DNA of 27,715 nt from an uncultured bacterium (lineage in GTDB: Bacteria; Bacillota; Clostridia; Oscillospirales; Ruminococcaceae). Every line of letters starts with the position of its first letter. The first letter of the stretch is position 1. Shown here one piece after another: positions 7,718 through 15,075 of the stretch. Under the pieces are notes generated by a model that saw only the letters and a program-made list of their open reading frames with translations, was not told where the DNA came from and searched no databases. A program made the translations under genes and the position numbers. The DNA lies in NCBI GenBank assembly GCA_905214345.1, contig CAJMLV010000037.1, positions 1-27,715 of the forward strand. Reading direction: 5' to 3'.

Positions 7718-8524
7718 ATGACATTTGGATTTATCGGCTGCGGAAATATGGGCGGCGCGGTGGCCCGGGCCGTGTGCCGGGCAGTGGACCCGCAGAACGT
7801 GGTGCTGGCCAACCGCACGCCAGCCAAAGCGCAGGCTCTGGCCGCAGAACTGGGCTGCCGCGCGGCTGACAACGCCGGGGCCGCCGGTTGTGATTTTGTG
7901 TTTCTGGCCGTCAAGCCCCAGATGATGGCCGGTGCCCTGGCTGATCTGGTGCCGGTACTGGACGCACGCCGCAAGGCCGGGGAGCGGTTCGTACTGGTGA
8001 CCATGGCCGCCGGTCTGACCATGCAGCGTATTCTGGAAATGGCCGGCGGGCAGGGGCCTGTCATCCGCATGATGCCCAACACCCCTGTGGCTTTGGGCGC
8101 CGGCATGATCCAGTATTGCAGCGCCCATGTGGCCGAAGCCGACCTGGACGCCTGGCTGGAAGCCATGGCCCCGGCAGGACGGCTGGACGAGGTTCCGGAA
8201 TCCCTGATGGATGCGGCCAGCTGCGTTTCGGGCTGCGGCCCGGCGTGGGCGTACCAGTTCATCGAGGCGCTGGCCGACGGCGGCGTGGCTGCCGGGCTGC
8301 CCCGGGCCAAGGCCCAGGAATACGCCGCCCAGATGCTGCTGGGCAGCGCCCGCATGGTGCTGGAAAGCGGGCAGCATCCCGGCGCCCTGAAGGACGCAGT
8401 GTGCAGCCCCGGCGGCTCCACCATCCAGGGCGTGCGCCTGCTGGAAGAACGGGCATTCCGCGGCGCGGTGACCGATGCGGTGCTGGCCGCCTACGACAAA
8501 ACCAAGGAGATGGGCAAGGGCTGA
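7718..8524 (+). CDS. proC: ProC, pyrroline-5-carboxylate reductase
   Basis: 268 residues, the normal length. It catalyses the last step of proline synthesis, NAD(P)H reduction of 1-pyrroline-5-carboxylate. The Rossmann nucleotide motif is GFIGCGNMGGA right at the N-terminus. Family signatures further on are VIRMMPNTPVALGAG and, near the C-terminus, LKDAVCSPGGSTIQGVRLLE. The ATG at 7718 fits best because the GGGGGG ribosome site is 8 bases upstream. An ATG six bases earlier is too close to that site, and the open frame upstream of it is not conserved. It is the first gene of proC-proB-proA, an order that puts the final enzyme first. Confidence 0.95.
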   Translation: MTFGFIGCGNMGGAVARAVCRAVDPQNVVLANRTPAKAQALAAELGCRAADNAGAAGCDFVFLAVKPQMMAGALADLVPVLDARRKAGERFVLVTMAAGLTMQRILEMAGGQGPVIRMMPNTPVALGAGMIQYCSAHVAEADLDAWLEAMAPAGRLDEVPESLMDAASCVSGCGPAWAYQFIEALADGGVAAGLPRAKAQEYAAQMLLGSARMVLESGQHPGALKDAVCSPGGSTIQGVRLLEERAFRGAVTDAVLAAYDKTKEMGKG

Positions 8525-8553
8525 ACCCCCGCCCTCTAAGAAAGAGGAATAGT

Positions 8554-9324
8554 ATGCGTATCGTCATCAAGATCGGCACCAGCACCCTGGCCCATGCGGG
8601 CGGGCGGCTGAACATCCGCCACACCGAGGAGCTGGTCAAGACCTTCAGCGACCTGAAAAATGCCGGGCACGAGATCATTCTGGTATCCTCCGGTGCCATC
8701 GGCATGGGTGCCGGCAAGCTGCAGATCGAACGCCCCACCGATATGCCCACCAAACAGGCAGCGGCGTCGGTGGGTCAGTGCGAACTGATGTACACCTATG
8801 ACCGGCTGTTCACCGCCTACAACCACACGGTGGGGCAGATCCTGGTCACCCGGGAGGACTTCAACACCCCCAACCGGCTGATGAACCTGGAAAACACCAT
8901 CTACCGCCTGCTGCAGCTGGGCGCCATCCCCATCATCAACGAAAACGACAGCGTGGCCACCGAGGAAATCGCCGTGGGCGACAACGACACCATGGGCGCA
9001 CTGGTTGCCAAGTATATGCAGGCCGACCTGCTGGTGCTTCTCAGCGACATTGACGGCCTGTACACCGCCGACCCCCACACCCATCCGGATGCGGAACTGA
9101 TCAGCAACGTGCCCGAGATCACCCCCCAGGTGGAAGCCCTGGCCGGCGGCGCCGGCAGCAAGCTGGGCACCGGCGGCATGGCCACCAAGATCATGGCCGC
9201 CAAGCTGACCACCGCCGCCGGGGTGGATACGGTGATCGCCAACGGTTCCAACGCCCTGGTTCTGTATGATATTGTGGCGGGCCGCCCGGCAGGCACCCGC
9301 TTTGCGGGGCATCCCCGCCGCTGA
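8554..9324 (+). CDS. proB: ProB, glutamate 5-kinase (short form)
   Basis: 256 residues. It is an amino-acid kinase fold protein that phosphorylates glutamate in the first step of proline synthesis. Visible motifs are VIKIGTSTL at the N-terminus, LVSSGAIGMG, the substrate loop NENDSVA, LSDIDGLYTADP and GTGGMATKIMAA. The C-terminal PUA domain of the E. coli enzyme (367 residues) is absent. The start has AAAGAGG 6 bases upstream, and the gap from proC is 29 bases. The feedback site for proline lies in the kinase domain, so inhibition by proline may remain; the sequence does not settle this. Confidence 0.95.
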   Translation: MRIVIKIGTSTLAHAGGRLNIRHTEELVKTFSDLKNAGHEIILVSSGAIGMGAGKLQIERPTDMPTKQAAASVGQCELMYTYDRLFTAYNHTVGQILVTREDFNTPNRLMNLENTIYRLLQLGAIPIINENDSVATEEIAVGDNDTMGALVAKYMQADLLVLLSDIDGLYTADPHTHPDAELISNVPEITPQVEALAGGAGSKLGTGGMATKIMAAKLTTAAGVDTVIANGSNALVLYDIVAGRPAGTRFAGHPRR

Positions 9325-9349
9325 CCGTTCAAGAAGGAGGTAATGACCC

Positions 9350-10639
9350 ATGACCACCCACGAGATACTGCTCAATGCCCAGGCTGCCCGCCTGCCTTTG
9401 GCTCTGGCGGACAGCGACGCCAAGGACGCTGCCCTGGAAGCCATGGCCGTGGCCCTGGTGGCGGCCCAGCAGAACATTCTGGAAGCCAACCGCCGGGATC
9501 TGGACGCTGCCCGCGGCCGGGTGAGCGACGTGATGCTGGACCGTCTGGCCCTGACCCCCACCCGCCTGACCGACATGGCCAAGGGTATGCGGGAAGTGGC
9601 CGCCCTGCCCGATCCGGTGGGTGCGGTGCTGCGCAAGATCGTGCGGCCCAACGGCATCCTGATCGAAAAGACCGCCGTTCCCATGGGCGTCATTGCCATC
9701 ATTTATGAAAGCCGCCCCAACGTCACCTCCGACGCGGCCGCCCTGGCCATCAAGGCGGGCAGCGCCTGTGTGCTGCGCTGCGGCCGTGACGCCTGGGCCA
9801 CCTGCCACGCCATTGTGGAGGCGCTGCGCCAGGGGCTGGTGAAAGCGGGCCTGCCCGAAACGGCGGTCAGCCTGATCGAGGATACCACCCATGCTTCGGC
9901 CAACGAACTGATGACCGCCGACGGGCTGGTGGACCTGCTGATCCCCCGGGGCGGCGCCGGGCTCATCCGCGCCTGTGTGGAAAACGCCACCGTGCCCTGC
10001 ATCCAGACCGGCACCGGCATCTGCCACATTTATGTGGACAAGGCTGCCGACCAGGAAATGGCGCTGAACATTGTGGAGAACGCCAAGACCAGCCGTCCCA
10101 GCGTCTGCAACGCGGCGGAGGTCTGTCTGGTCCACAAGGACATTGCCGCCGAGTTCCTGCCCAAACTGAAAAAGCGGCTGTGCGAAGACCGCGCTGCCAA
10201 TGAGATGACCCCCGTGGAACTGCATCTGGATGAGCGGGCTGCCGCTATCATCGAAGGCGTGCCCGCCGGGGAACGGGATTTCGACACCGAATATCTGGAT
10301 TACAAGATGGCGGTAGGCGTGGTGGACAGCCTGCAGGCGGCCATTGAACACATTGCCGCCCATTCCACCCATCACAGCGACGCCATCGTCACCGCCGACG
10401 AGGAAGCCGCTGCCCGCTTCACCACCTGTGTGGACAGCGCCGCGGTGTATGTGAACGCTTCCACCCGCTTTACCGACGGCGGCGAGTTCGGCCTGGGCTG
10501 CGAGATGGGCATTTCCACCCAGAAGCTCCATGCCCGGGGTCCCATGGGCCTGGCGGAACTGTGCACCTACAAGTACATCATCCACGGCAGCGGTCAGATC
10601 CGCGGCGGTGCGGCCGCCAAACTGGTCCAGGGCTGCTGA
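9350..10639 (+). CDS. proA: ProA, gamma-glutamyl phosphate reductase
   Basis: 429 residues, full length for the family. It reduces glutamyl-5-phosphate with NADPH to the semialdehyde, working closely with ProB. It has an aldehyde-dehydrogenase fold: EANRRDLDAARG near the start, IYESRPNVTSDAAALA, then GTGICHIYVD in which Cys225 is the expected catalytic thiol, and HSDAIVT and GGEFGLGCEMGIST near the C-terminus. A textbook AAGGAGGT lies upstream, 25 bases after the proB stop. A nearer ATG at 9343 is out of frame. A strong terminator closes the operon 35 bases after the stop. Confidence 0.96.
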   Translation: MTTHEILLNAQAARLPLALADSDAKDAALEAMAVALVAAQQNILEANRRDLDAARGRVSDVMLDRLALTPTRLTDMAKGMREVAALPDPVGAVLRKIVRPNGILIEKTAVPMGVIAIIYESRPNVTSDAAALAIKAGSACVLRCGRDAWATCHAIVEALRQGLVKAGLPETAVSLIEDTTHASANELMTADGLVDLLIPRGGAGLIRACVENATVPCIQTGTGICHIYVDKAADQEMALNIVENAKTSRPSVCNAAEVCLVHKDIAAEFLPKLKKRLCEDRAANEMTPVELHLDERAAAIIEGVPAGERDFDTEYLDYKMAVGVVDSLQAAIEHIAAHSTHHSDAIVTADEEAAARFTTCVDSAAVYVNASTRFTDGGEFGLGCEMGISTQKLHARGPMGLAELCTYKYIIHGSGQIRGGAAAKLVQGC

Positions 10640-10673
10640 GCGCCTCTCCCCTGCTTTCCAATACAATTGCCAG

Positions 10674-10708
10674 AAACGGGCATCCGGTTTTTGCCGGGTG
10701 CCCGTTTT
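10674..10708 (+). terminator. Intrinsic terminator of the proCBA operon
   Basis: AAACGGGCATCCGG pairs with CCGGGTGCCCGTTT (one T-G wobble) around a six-base T-rich loop. The 3' T run is short (TTTT), but the 14-pair stem is strong. Confidence 0.85.
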
Positions 10709-10710
10709 GC

Positions 10711-10739
10711 CTACCTGTATTCCCAAAATATGCTATACT
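10711..10739 (+). promoter_or_regulatory. Possible promoter of the sigma factor operon
   Basis: TATACT (10734-10739) is preceded by TGC, an extended -10. The -35 position (CTACCT) is poor, as may be expected if an alternative sigma factor or activator takes part. It leaves a leader of about 100 bases that contains a small CAGGG/CCCTG hairpin and the start-site hairpin. Confidence 0.45.
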
Positions 10740-10833
10740 TTTCTTAAACTTCTGTAACCTCCCGGCCCGGAACATCGCTTACAGGGGTGAAAGTCCCTGA
10801 ACACCGAAACGCTGCCCCGAAAAGAAGAAAAGA

Positions 10834-10851
10834 AAGGAGAGGTTCTCCTTG
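10834..10851 (+). promoter_or_regulatory. Hairpin masking the ribosome binding site and TTG start of the sigma factor gene
   Basis: AAGGAGA (10834-10840), GGT, TCTCCTT (10844-10850) form a perfect 7-pair stem with a three-base loop. The left arm is the ribosome binding site; the right arm includes the first two bases of the TTG start. In a folded transcript both would be hidden, so translation may depend on melting or on a helper. The function is inferred; the pairing is seen directly. Confidence 0.6.
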
Positions 10852-11409
10852 GATGACACCGTCATTGTGGACCTGTACCTGGCCCGGGATGAAACCGCCA
10901 TCCGCCAGACCAGCGACAAGTTCGGTCCCCGCCTGCGCGCCCTGGCCTATGACATTGTGCGGGACTGCCAGACTGCCGAGGAATGTGAGAACGATACCTA
11001 CTGGGAAGCCTGGAAGGCCATCCCGCCCCACGAGCCCCGCAGCTATCTGTACAACTTTCTGGCCCGCATCACCCGGCATCTCTCCCTGGATTTCTGCCGC
11101 CGGCGGGACCGCCTCAAGCGCAAAGCCTTTGTCTGTGAGCTCAGCGCCGAGATGGAACAGTGTCTGCCCGCCCCCGATGACATGGAATGCCGCCTGGACG
11201 ACATCGCCCTTGGTCGGATCATCAATGATTTTCTGGCCGGGCTTTCCTCTGAAAAGCGGAACATCTTTGTGCGCCGGTACTGGTATCTGGACCCGGTGAC
11301 CGATATAGCCCGGCGGTATTCCCTGTCCCAGAGCAAGGTCAAGACCACCCTGTTCCGGTGCCGCAAGCAGCTGCGGGAACATCTGGAAAAGGAGGGATTC
11401 GAGCTGTGA
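10849..11409 (+). CDS. ECF-type sigma-70 family RNA polymerase sigma factor
   Basis: 186 residues. The region 2 part (about 10-85) contains YDIVRDCQTAEECENDTYWEAWKAIPP and the helix FLARITRHLSLDFCRRR. Region 4 (about 125-180) has LSSEKRNIFVRRYWYL, then the helix-turn-helix DIARRYSLSQSKVKTTLFRCRKQL. This is a subgroup widespread in Firmicutes whose partner gene encodes a membrane protein with a short cytoplasmic head, as found here. The TTG start is supported by AAAGGAGAGG 6 bases upstream and by the conserved beginning DDTVIVDLYLARDE; the nearby ATG at 10853 is out of frame. The gene overlaps the next by four bases. It presumably directs RNA polymerase to its own and stress or envelope genes; the targets are unknown. 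Confidence 0.92.
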   Translation: MDDTVIVDLYLARDETAIRQTSDKFGPRLRALAYDIVRDCQTAEECENDTYWEAWKAIPPHEPRSYLYNFLARITRHLSLDFCRRRDRLKRKAFVCELSAEMEQCLPAPDDMECRLDDIALGRIINDFLAGLSSEKRNIFVRRYWYLDPVTDIARRYSLSQSKVKTTLFRCRKQLREHLEKEGFEL

Positions 11410-12671
11410 GAGGTTTTGATCTGCTGGACAAAATGGGATTGATTGCCCCCGCCTATGTGGAAGCGGCGGAAGCTCAACCCAAACGGCGCCCCCCTGTCTG
11501 GCTGAAATGGGGTGCCGCGGCGGCCTGCCTGGCTTTGCTGGGATACCTGGGCATCGGGCTTTTGCCGCAAACCGCCCTGGGAAGCCCCCCGGAGGCCACT
11601 TCTTCCCCCACCCGGGACCCGGACCTGCCTCTGCTGACCCTGCCGGATACCCTGGGGGGCGGCATGGGCTTTGAGGGCATGATGGCCTACGACATCTCGG
11701 AACTGGTGGGCAACAATCCCTGGACCGAGGAAATGAATCTGACCACCCTGCCGGTGTACCGCAATCCCATCACCTACGAAACGCCGTTCCACCTGCCCGT
11801 CGGCACCGACCTGGAGGCCATGCGTGCCCTGCTGCTGGATGTTGCCGGGCGGTTCGGTCTGGAGGAAGCCGACCTGACCATCACCGACAACACCCCCGAC
11901 GAAGGATACAAGGCCGCCATCACAGAGCAGATGGAACAGGCCGGGATTACCGATGTGCCGGAGGAATACTTTGCCCCCACCCGGCTCATGGCCGAAGGGA
12001 ACGGGGTATCCATTGACGTGGACCTGAATCTGGTTGCCGATATTCACCTGGACCCCGCCCTGGACCTGCCGGAGGAATACAGGATTTCCACCAGGGCATC
12101 CTATGAAGAGCTGGACAAAACCGCCGGGTATCTGCTCTCTGTCTACCCGGAGTTACTGGCTCTGGAACAGCCGGAAGTGGATATTTCCGGCGGCGATTAC
12201 ACCTTTTCCGGGCAGAGAAGCAGCTACACCCTCTCCTTCTATGAAGGCTCCGGCGATGACACCGACCGCATTCTGGCTTATAATTTCCGGCAGGTCAGCT
12301 TCTACGGCGGTGATGAAGGCGAGTTGGATCTGGTACGGGTACGCCAGCCGGACCTGCGCCAGAAGCTGGGAGATTATCCCATCATCACCGCCGACCGGGC
12401 CCGGGAACTGCTGGTTGAGGGGCACTACCTGACCACCGTTCCCTGTGAAATGCCGGGCGAGGAATATATCCGTAAGGTGGAACTGATCTACCGCACCAGC
12501 ACCGAAGATGAATGTTGGATGCCGTACTACCGTTTCTGGGTGGAGGTGGAGGACGCCCCGGCACCGGCGGACCAGGCCCCCGGCCTGAAAACCTACGGCG
12601 CCTACTATGTGCCCGCCGTGGCGGAAGAATACCTCACAGAACTGCCCCTTTGGGACGGAAGTTTCAACTGA
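11406..12671 (+). CDS. Membrane-anchored partner of the sigma factor (putative anti-sigma factor)
   Basis: 421 residues with a GTG start that overlaps the sigma stop as GTGA. AAAAGGAGGG lies 9 bases upstream, so the two are translationally coupled. Residues 1-30 form a short cytoplasmic head (FDLLDKMGLIAPAYVEAAE), of the kind found next to this sigma subgroup. The segment KRRPP ends it, and one membrane helix covers about 35-53. The remaining roughly 365 residues lie outside the cell. They are acidic, with several EEY and DLPEEYRIST segments, and no family was recognised. The role as anti-sigma factor is inferred from the operon and topology. The outside domain could sense a ligand or the state of the wall. 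The unit ends at a terminator shared with the GH25 gene from the opposite side. Confidence 0.8.
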   Translation: MRGFDLLDKMGLIAPAYVEAAEAQPKRRPPVWLKWGAAAACLALLGYLGIGLLPQTALGSPPEATSSPTRDPDLPLLTLPDTLGGGMGFEGMMAYDISELVGNNPWTEEMNLTTLPVYRNPITYETPFHLPVGTDLEAMRALLLDVAGRFGLEEADLTITDNTPDEGYKAAITEQMEQAGITDVPEEYFAPTRLMAEGNGVSIDVDLNLVADIHLDPALDLPEEYRISTRASYEELDKTAGYLLSVYPELLALEQPEVDISGGDYTFSGQRSSYTLSFYEGSGDDTDRILAYNFRQVSFYGGDEGELDLVRVRQPDLRQKLGDYPIITADRARELLVEGHYLTTVPCEMPGEEYIRKVELIYRTSTEDECWMPYYRFWVEVEDAPAPADQAPGLKTYGAYYVPAVAEEYLTELPLWDGSFN

Positions 12672-12693
12672 ACAGGCCCATTTTGTGGAAAAC

Positions 12694-12728
12694 AAAACCA
12701 CCCGAACCAACTGGTCCGGGTGGTTTTT
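12694..12728. terminator. Bidirectional terminator between the sigma operon and the GH25 gene
   Basis: AAAACCACCCG pairs with CGGGTGGTTTT, with a further ACCA/TGGT inner stem. T runs lie on both sides, so it can serve the plus-strand operon and the minus-strand muramidase gene. Confidence 0.85.
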
Positions 12729-12753
12729 ATAGCTTATGGGAACGTTGCAGGCA

Positions 12754-14778
12754 TCAGCCCAGGTTCATATCCACGTTGGCGTTGATGCCGTTGACGCGGC
12801 CGGTGCTGGTGTACTGCCAGATGTTGTAGCTGTAAGCAAAATCCAGGGTATCGCGGTACTGGGCGATCCAGATGCGGTACTTGCTGATGTTGGCAAAGTT
12901 CAGCGAGTTGTAGAACCAGCTGGCGTAGGAGTAAACGCCCGCGCTGTATCCGGCGTTGCGGATGGTCTCGCAGAAAGCCACGGCGCAGGCGGTGCGCTGG
13001 GCGGCGCTGATGCCATCGGCGCGGCCGGTATCACCAGCCACCTTCTCGGTGTCATAATAGACGCCGTAAGGCAGGCTGTAACCCTGTACCAGGCTCAGCA
13101 CCATGCTGGCTTCCTCCACCGCTTCGGCCTCGTTGATGGCCTGGCTGTAGAAGTAGACGCCAACCTTGATGCCAGCGGCGGTAGCGCCCTGGATGTTGCG
13201 GCGGAAGGTAGAATCCTCTACCAGAGCGCCGCTGCCGTATCCGCGGTAACCCACGCGGATGATGGCAAAGGTGATGCCGTCGGCCTTGACGGCATTCCAG
13301 TCAATGTTGCCCTGGAACTTGGAAACATCAATGCCGCGCTCCTTCTGGCCCAGAACGCCGGTGGAGCTGAAGGTATAGACATTGCCGTCGATGACCTGGG
13401 TGCCGGTGACCGGCTGATGGGTCACGGGGTCATAATAATACTGCTTGCCGTCGATGGTCTGCCAGCCGGAATATTCATACACGGTCTCGGACTTGACCTC
13501 CACCGCAAAGCCGTAATCCGCCAGCTTGGAAGCCTCGATCTGGTCGGGCCAGTCGGCATCCGCAGGCGCGGGGGTAGCAGTGGGCTCCGGGGTCGCCGTG
13601 GGTTCCGGCGTCGCGGTGGGTGTGGGTTCCGGCGTTGCCGTCGGTGCGGGAGTGGGCGTTGCAGTGGGTGCCGGGGTCGCCGTGGGCACCGGAGTGGCCG
13701 TCGGTGCGGGGGGCGGCGTCGGTGTCGCGGTGGGCACCGGGGTGGCAGTCGGCGTTGCGGTCGGCTCGGTGCCGGGCGTTGCGGTCGCTTCATTCAGCGG
13801 CGTGGGCGATACCTCGCCTTCTTCCGCCAGCTGCACGATGGTGCTGCTGCCGGACAGCCCCAAAGGCTGGATGGACACGCTGCCGGGCACCACCGATGCA
13901 GTGCGGGCGCCGCTGTCGCGGATGGCGCCGGTCAGTTCCTGGGTGGTTTCGTCATAAGTGGGCTTGTAACGGCTGACGGAACCGTCTTTCATCATCAGGT
14001 AGCCGTCGCTGCTCAATGTGGCCACGTACACCGTTTTGGTACCGGTCTCTTCGGTCTTGCTCTCCTCATAGGTAACCGTGTCGGTGATCTCTTCCGCAAT
14101 GGGAGCACCGCCGCTGTTGCCGTAGGCAGAGTCTTCCTGGCTTTCATTGACCTGGCTGGACTGTACGATCTTATCCTTGACCGCGGCGATGTCCGCCTTG
14201 TAGACTACTTTTTCCTCCACCGTCACGGTCTGGGCTTCGGGCAGGGCATAGCCTTCCACTTCCTCCACAGCCACGGTGTACTCGCCGGGTTCCACTTCTT
14301 CCGCCAGGGCGGTGCCGGTGGAAGTATCCAGTTCATATGTAGTCTCATTGCCCTCTTCGTCGGTAACAATGATGTTCACCGGCACGCTGGTCAGGGGTGC
14401 GCGCTCGGCTTCCACCGCATCGTCCCCTTCGGTCTGCTCCTGGGTGGTGCCTTCGGGCCAGGTCAGGGCGTACAGCTGCACGCCGATGTCCTGCTGCACC
14501 ACCGTGACTTCCATCTCGATTCCGGGCTGGGCGGTGGGCACCGGGGTAGGCGTGGCGGTGCTTTCGGGGGTAGCGGTAGGCGCCACGGTAGGTGCCGGCG
14601 TGGCGGTGGGTTGTGCGGAGCTGGAAGGCAGCTCAACACCGCTCAGCCCGGCGGCCATGGCGCCGATACCCAAGCTGGCACACAGCAGCACCGCCGTGCC
14701 GCCGGCGATCAGCTTGTACAGGGGCAGGCGCGCCACCGTACTGCCGGAAAAATACTTCATAGGGTTCTTTTTTGCCAT
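12754..14778 (-). CDS. Exported GH25 muramidase with Pro-Thr-rich linker
   Basis: 674 residues. A hydrophobic segment at about 23-44 (LIAGGTAVLLCASLGIGAMAAG) is a signal peptide or anchor. A first Pro-Thr stretch (about 50-85) precedes a region of Thr- and Glu-rich beta-type sequence (about 90-320) that includes VPVNIIVTDEEGNETTYELD, possibly a Cna-B-like fold. A long PTATP repeat covers about 330-406. Then comes a wall-binding-like segment, GWQTIDGKQYYYDPVTHQP. The lysozyme domain starts at about 480: RGIDVSKFQGNIDWNAVK and GVYYDTEKV hold the expected catalytic Asp and Asp-x-Glu. Enzymes of this family cut the MurNAc-GlcNAc bond. Likely roles are wall turnover or attack on other cells, on the cell surface. 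It has its own promoter and shares its terminator. Confidence 0.93.
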   Translation of the reverse strand: MAKKNPMKYFSGSTVARLPLYKLIAGGTAVLLCASLGIGAMAAGLSGVELPSSSAQPTATPAPTVAPTATPESTATPTPVPTAQPGIEMEVTVVQQDIGVQLYALTWPEGTTQEQTEGDDAVEAERAPLTSVPVNIIVTDEEGNETTYELDTSTGTALAEEVEPGEYTVAVEEVEGYALPEAQTVTVEEKVVYKADIAAVKDKIVQSSQVNESQEDSAYGNSGGAPIAEEITDTVTYEESKTEETGTKTVYVATLSSDGYLMMKDGSVSRYKPTYDETTQELTGAIRDSGARTASVVPGSVSIQPLGLSGSSTIVQLAEEGEVSPTPLNEATATPGTEPTATPTATPVPTATPTPPPAPTATPVPTATPAPTATPTPAPTATPEPTPTATPEPTATPEPTATPAPADADWPDQIEASKLADYGFAVEVKSETVYEYSGWQTIDGKQYYYDPVTHQPVTGTQVIDGNVYTFSSTGVLGQKERGIDVSKFQGNIDWNAVKADGITFAIIRVGYRGYGSGALVEDSTFRRNIQGATAAGIKVGVYFYSQAINEAEAVEEASMVLSLVQGYSLPYGVYYDTEKVAGDTGRADGISAAQRTACAVAFCETIRNAGYSAGVYSYASWFYNSLNFANISKYRIWIAQYRDTLDFAYSYNIWQYTSTGRVNGINANVDMNLG
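13560..13790 (-). repeat. Tandem PTATP-coding repeat in the GH25 gene
   Basis: About 77 codons encode units such as PTATPVPTATP, PTATPAPTATP and PTATPEPTATP. At DNA level the plus strand repeats GTGGGNNCCGGNGTNGCNGT-like words of 18-30 bases with variation. The stretch is an extended linker between the N-terminal part and the enzyme domain. Such repeats can change in number between strains. Confidence 0.85.
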
Positions 14779-14843
14779 TTTGATTCCTCTTCAACTTTAT
14801 TGTGACCATGCAGAGACCTGCACTTTTTCAAGATACAGTTCTA

Positions 14844-14873
14844 ATCATACACGAAACACCGGTATGATTTCAA
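14844..14873 (-). promoter_or_regulatory. Promoter of the GH25 gene
   Basis: On the minus strand TTGAAA (14868-14873), 18 bases, TATGAT (14844-14849). It gives a leader of about 60 bases with a small GCAG/CTGC hairpin and a GAAGAGG site before the ATG at 14778. Confidence 0.7.
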
Positions 14874-14959
14874 GCCCCGGGCAGCAGAAAGATGTAAAAA
14901 TTTCATCGTAATGGCGTCACAATTTTACTTTCTTTTCCATATTTTGGGCATTTTTGGCG

Positions 14960-15015
14960 TTTGTGCGGGCTTTTTGCGCCATGGGTAGTGGTTTTTTGTT
15001 TGCCTTTGTGCGGGC
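14960..15015 (+). repeat. Direct repeat upstream of the glgB-like gene
   Basis: TTTGTGCGGGC occurs at 14960-14970 and again at 15005-15015, 45 bases apart. The second copy lies in the spacer of the probable glgB promoter. The rest of the gap 14779-15075 is AT-rich and holds no convincing gene. Confidence 0.5.
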
Positions 15016-15029
15016 AGGTGTGTTACAAT
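15000..15029 (+). promoter_or_regulatory. Probable promoter of the glgB-like gene
   Basis: TTGCCT (15000-15005), 18 bases, TACAAT (15024-15029). It lies about 45 bases upstream of the start codon. The -35 match is moderate. Confidence 0.5.
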
Positions 15030-15075
15030 AAATTATACCGTTTTTGTGACCGAAAACAGGAAAGGAGAGGCCCCC

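Noticed and set aside
10775..10830. A CAGGG-GTGAAAGT-CCCTG hairpin resembling parts of cobalamin riboswitches or group II introns
   Set aside because: Only a short hairpin with a common loop word is present; none of the other conserved elements were found.
12736..14805. A plus-strand open frame of 689 codons opposite the GH25 gene
   Set aside because: Its Gly/Arg-rich repeats are only the complement of the PTATP repeat and it lacks a ribosome site. The minus-strand frame has a signal peptide and a lysozyme domain.
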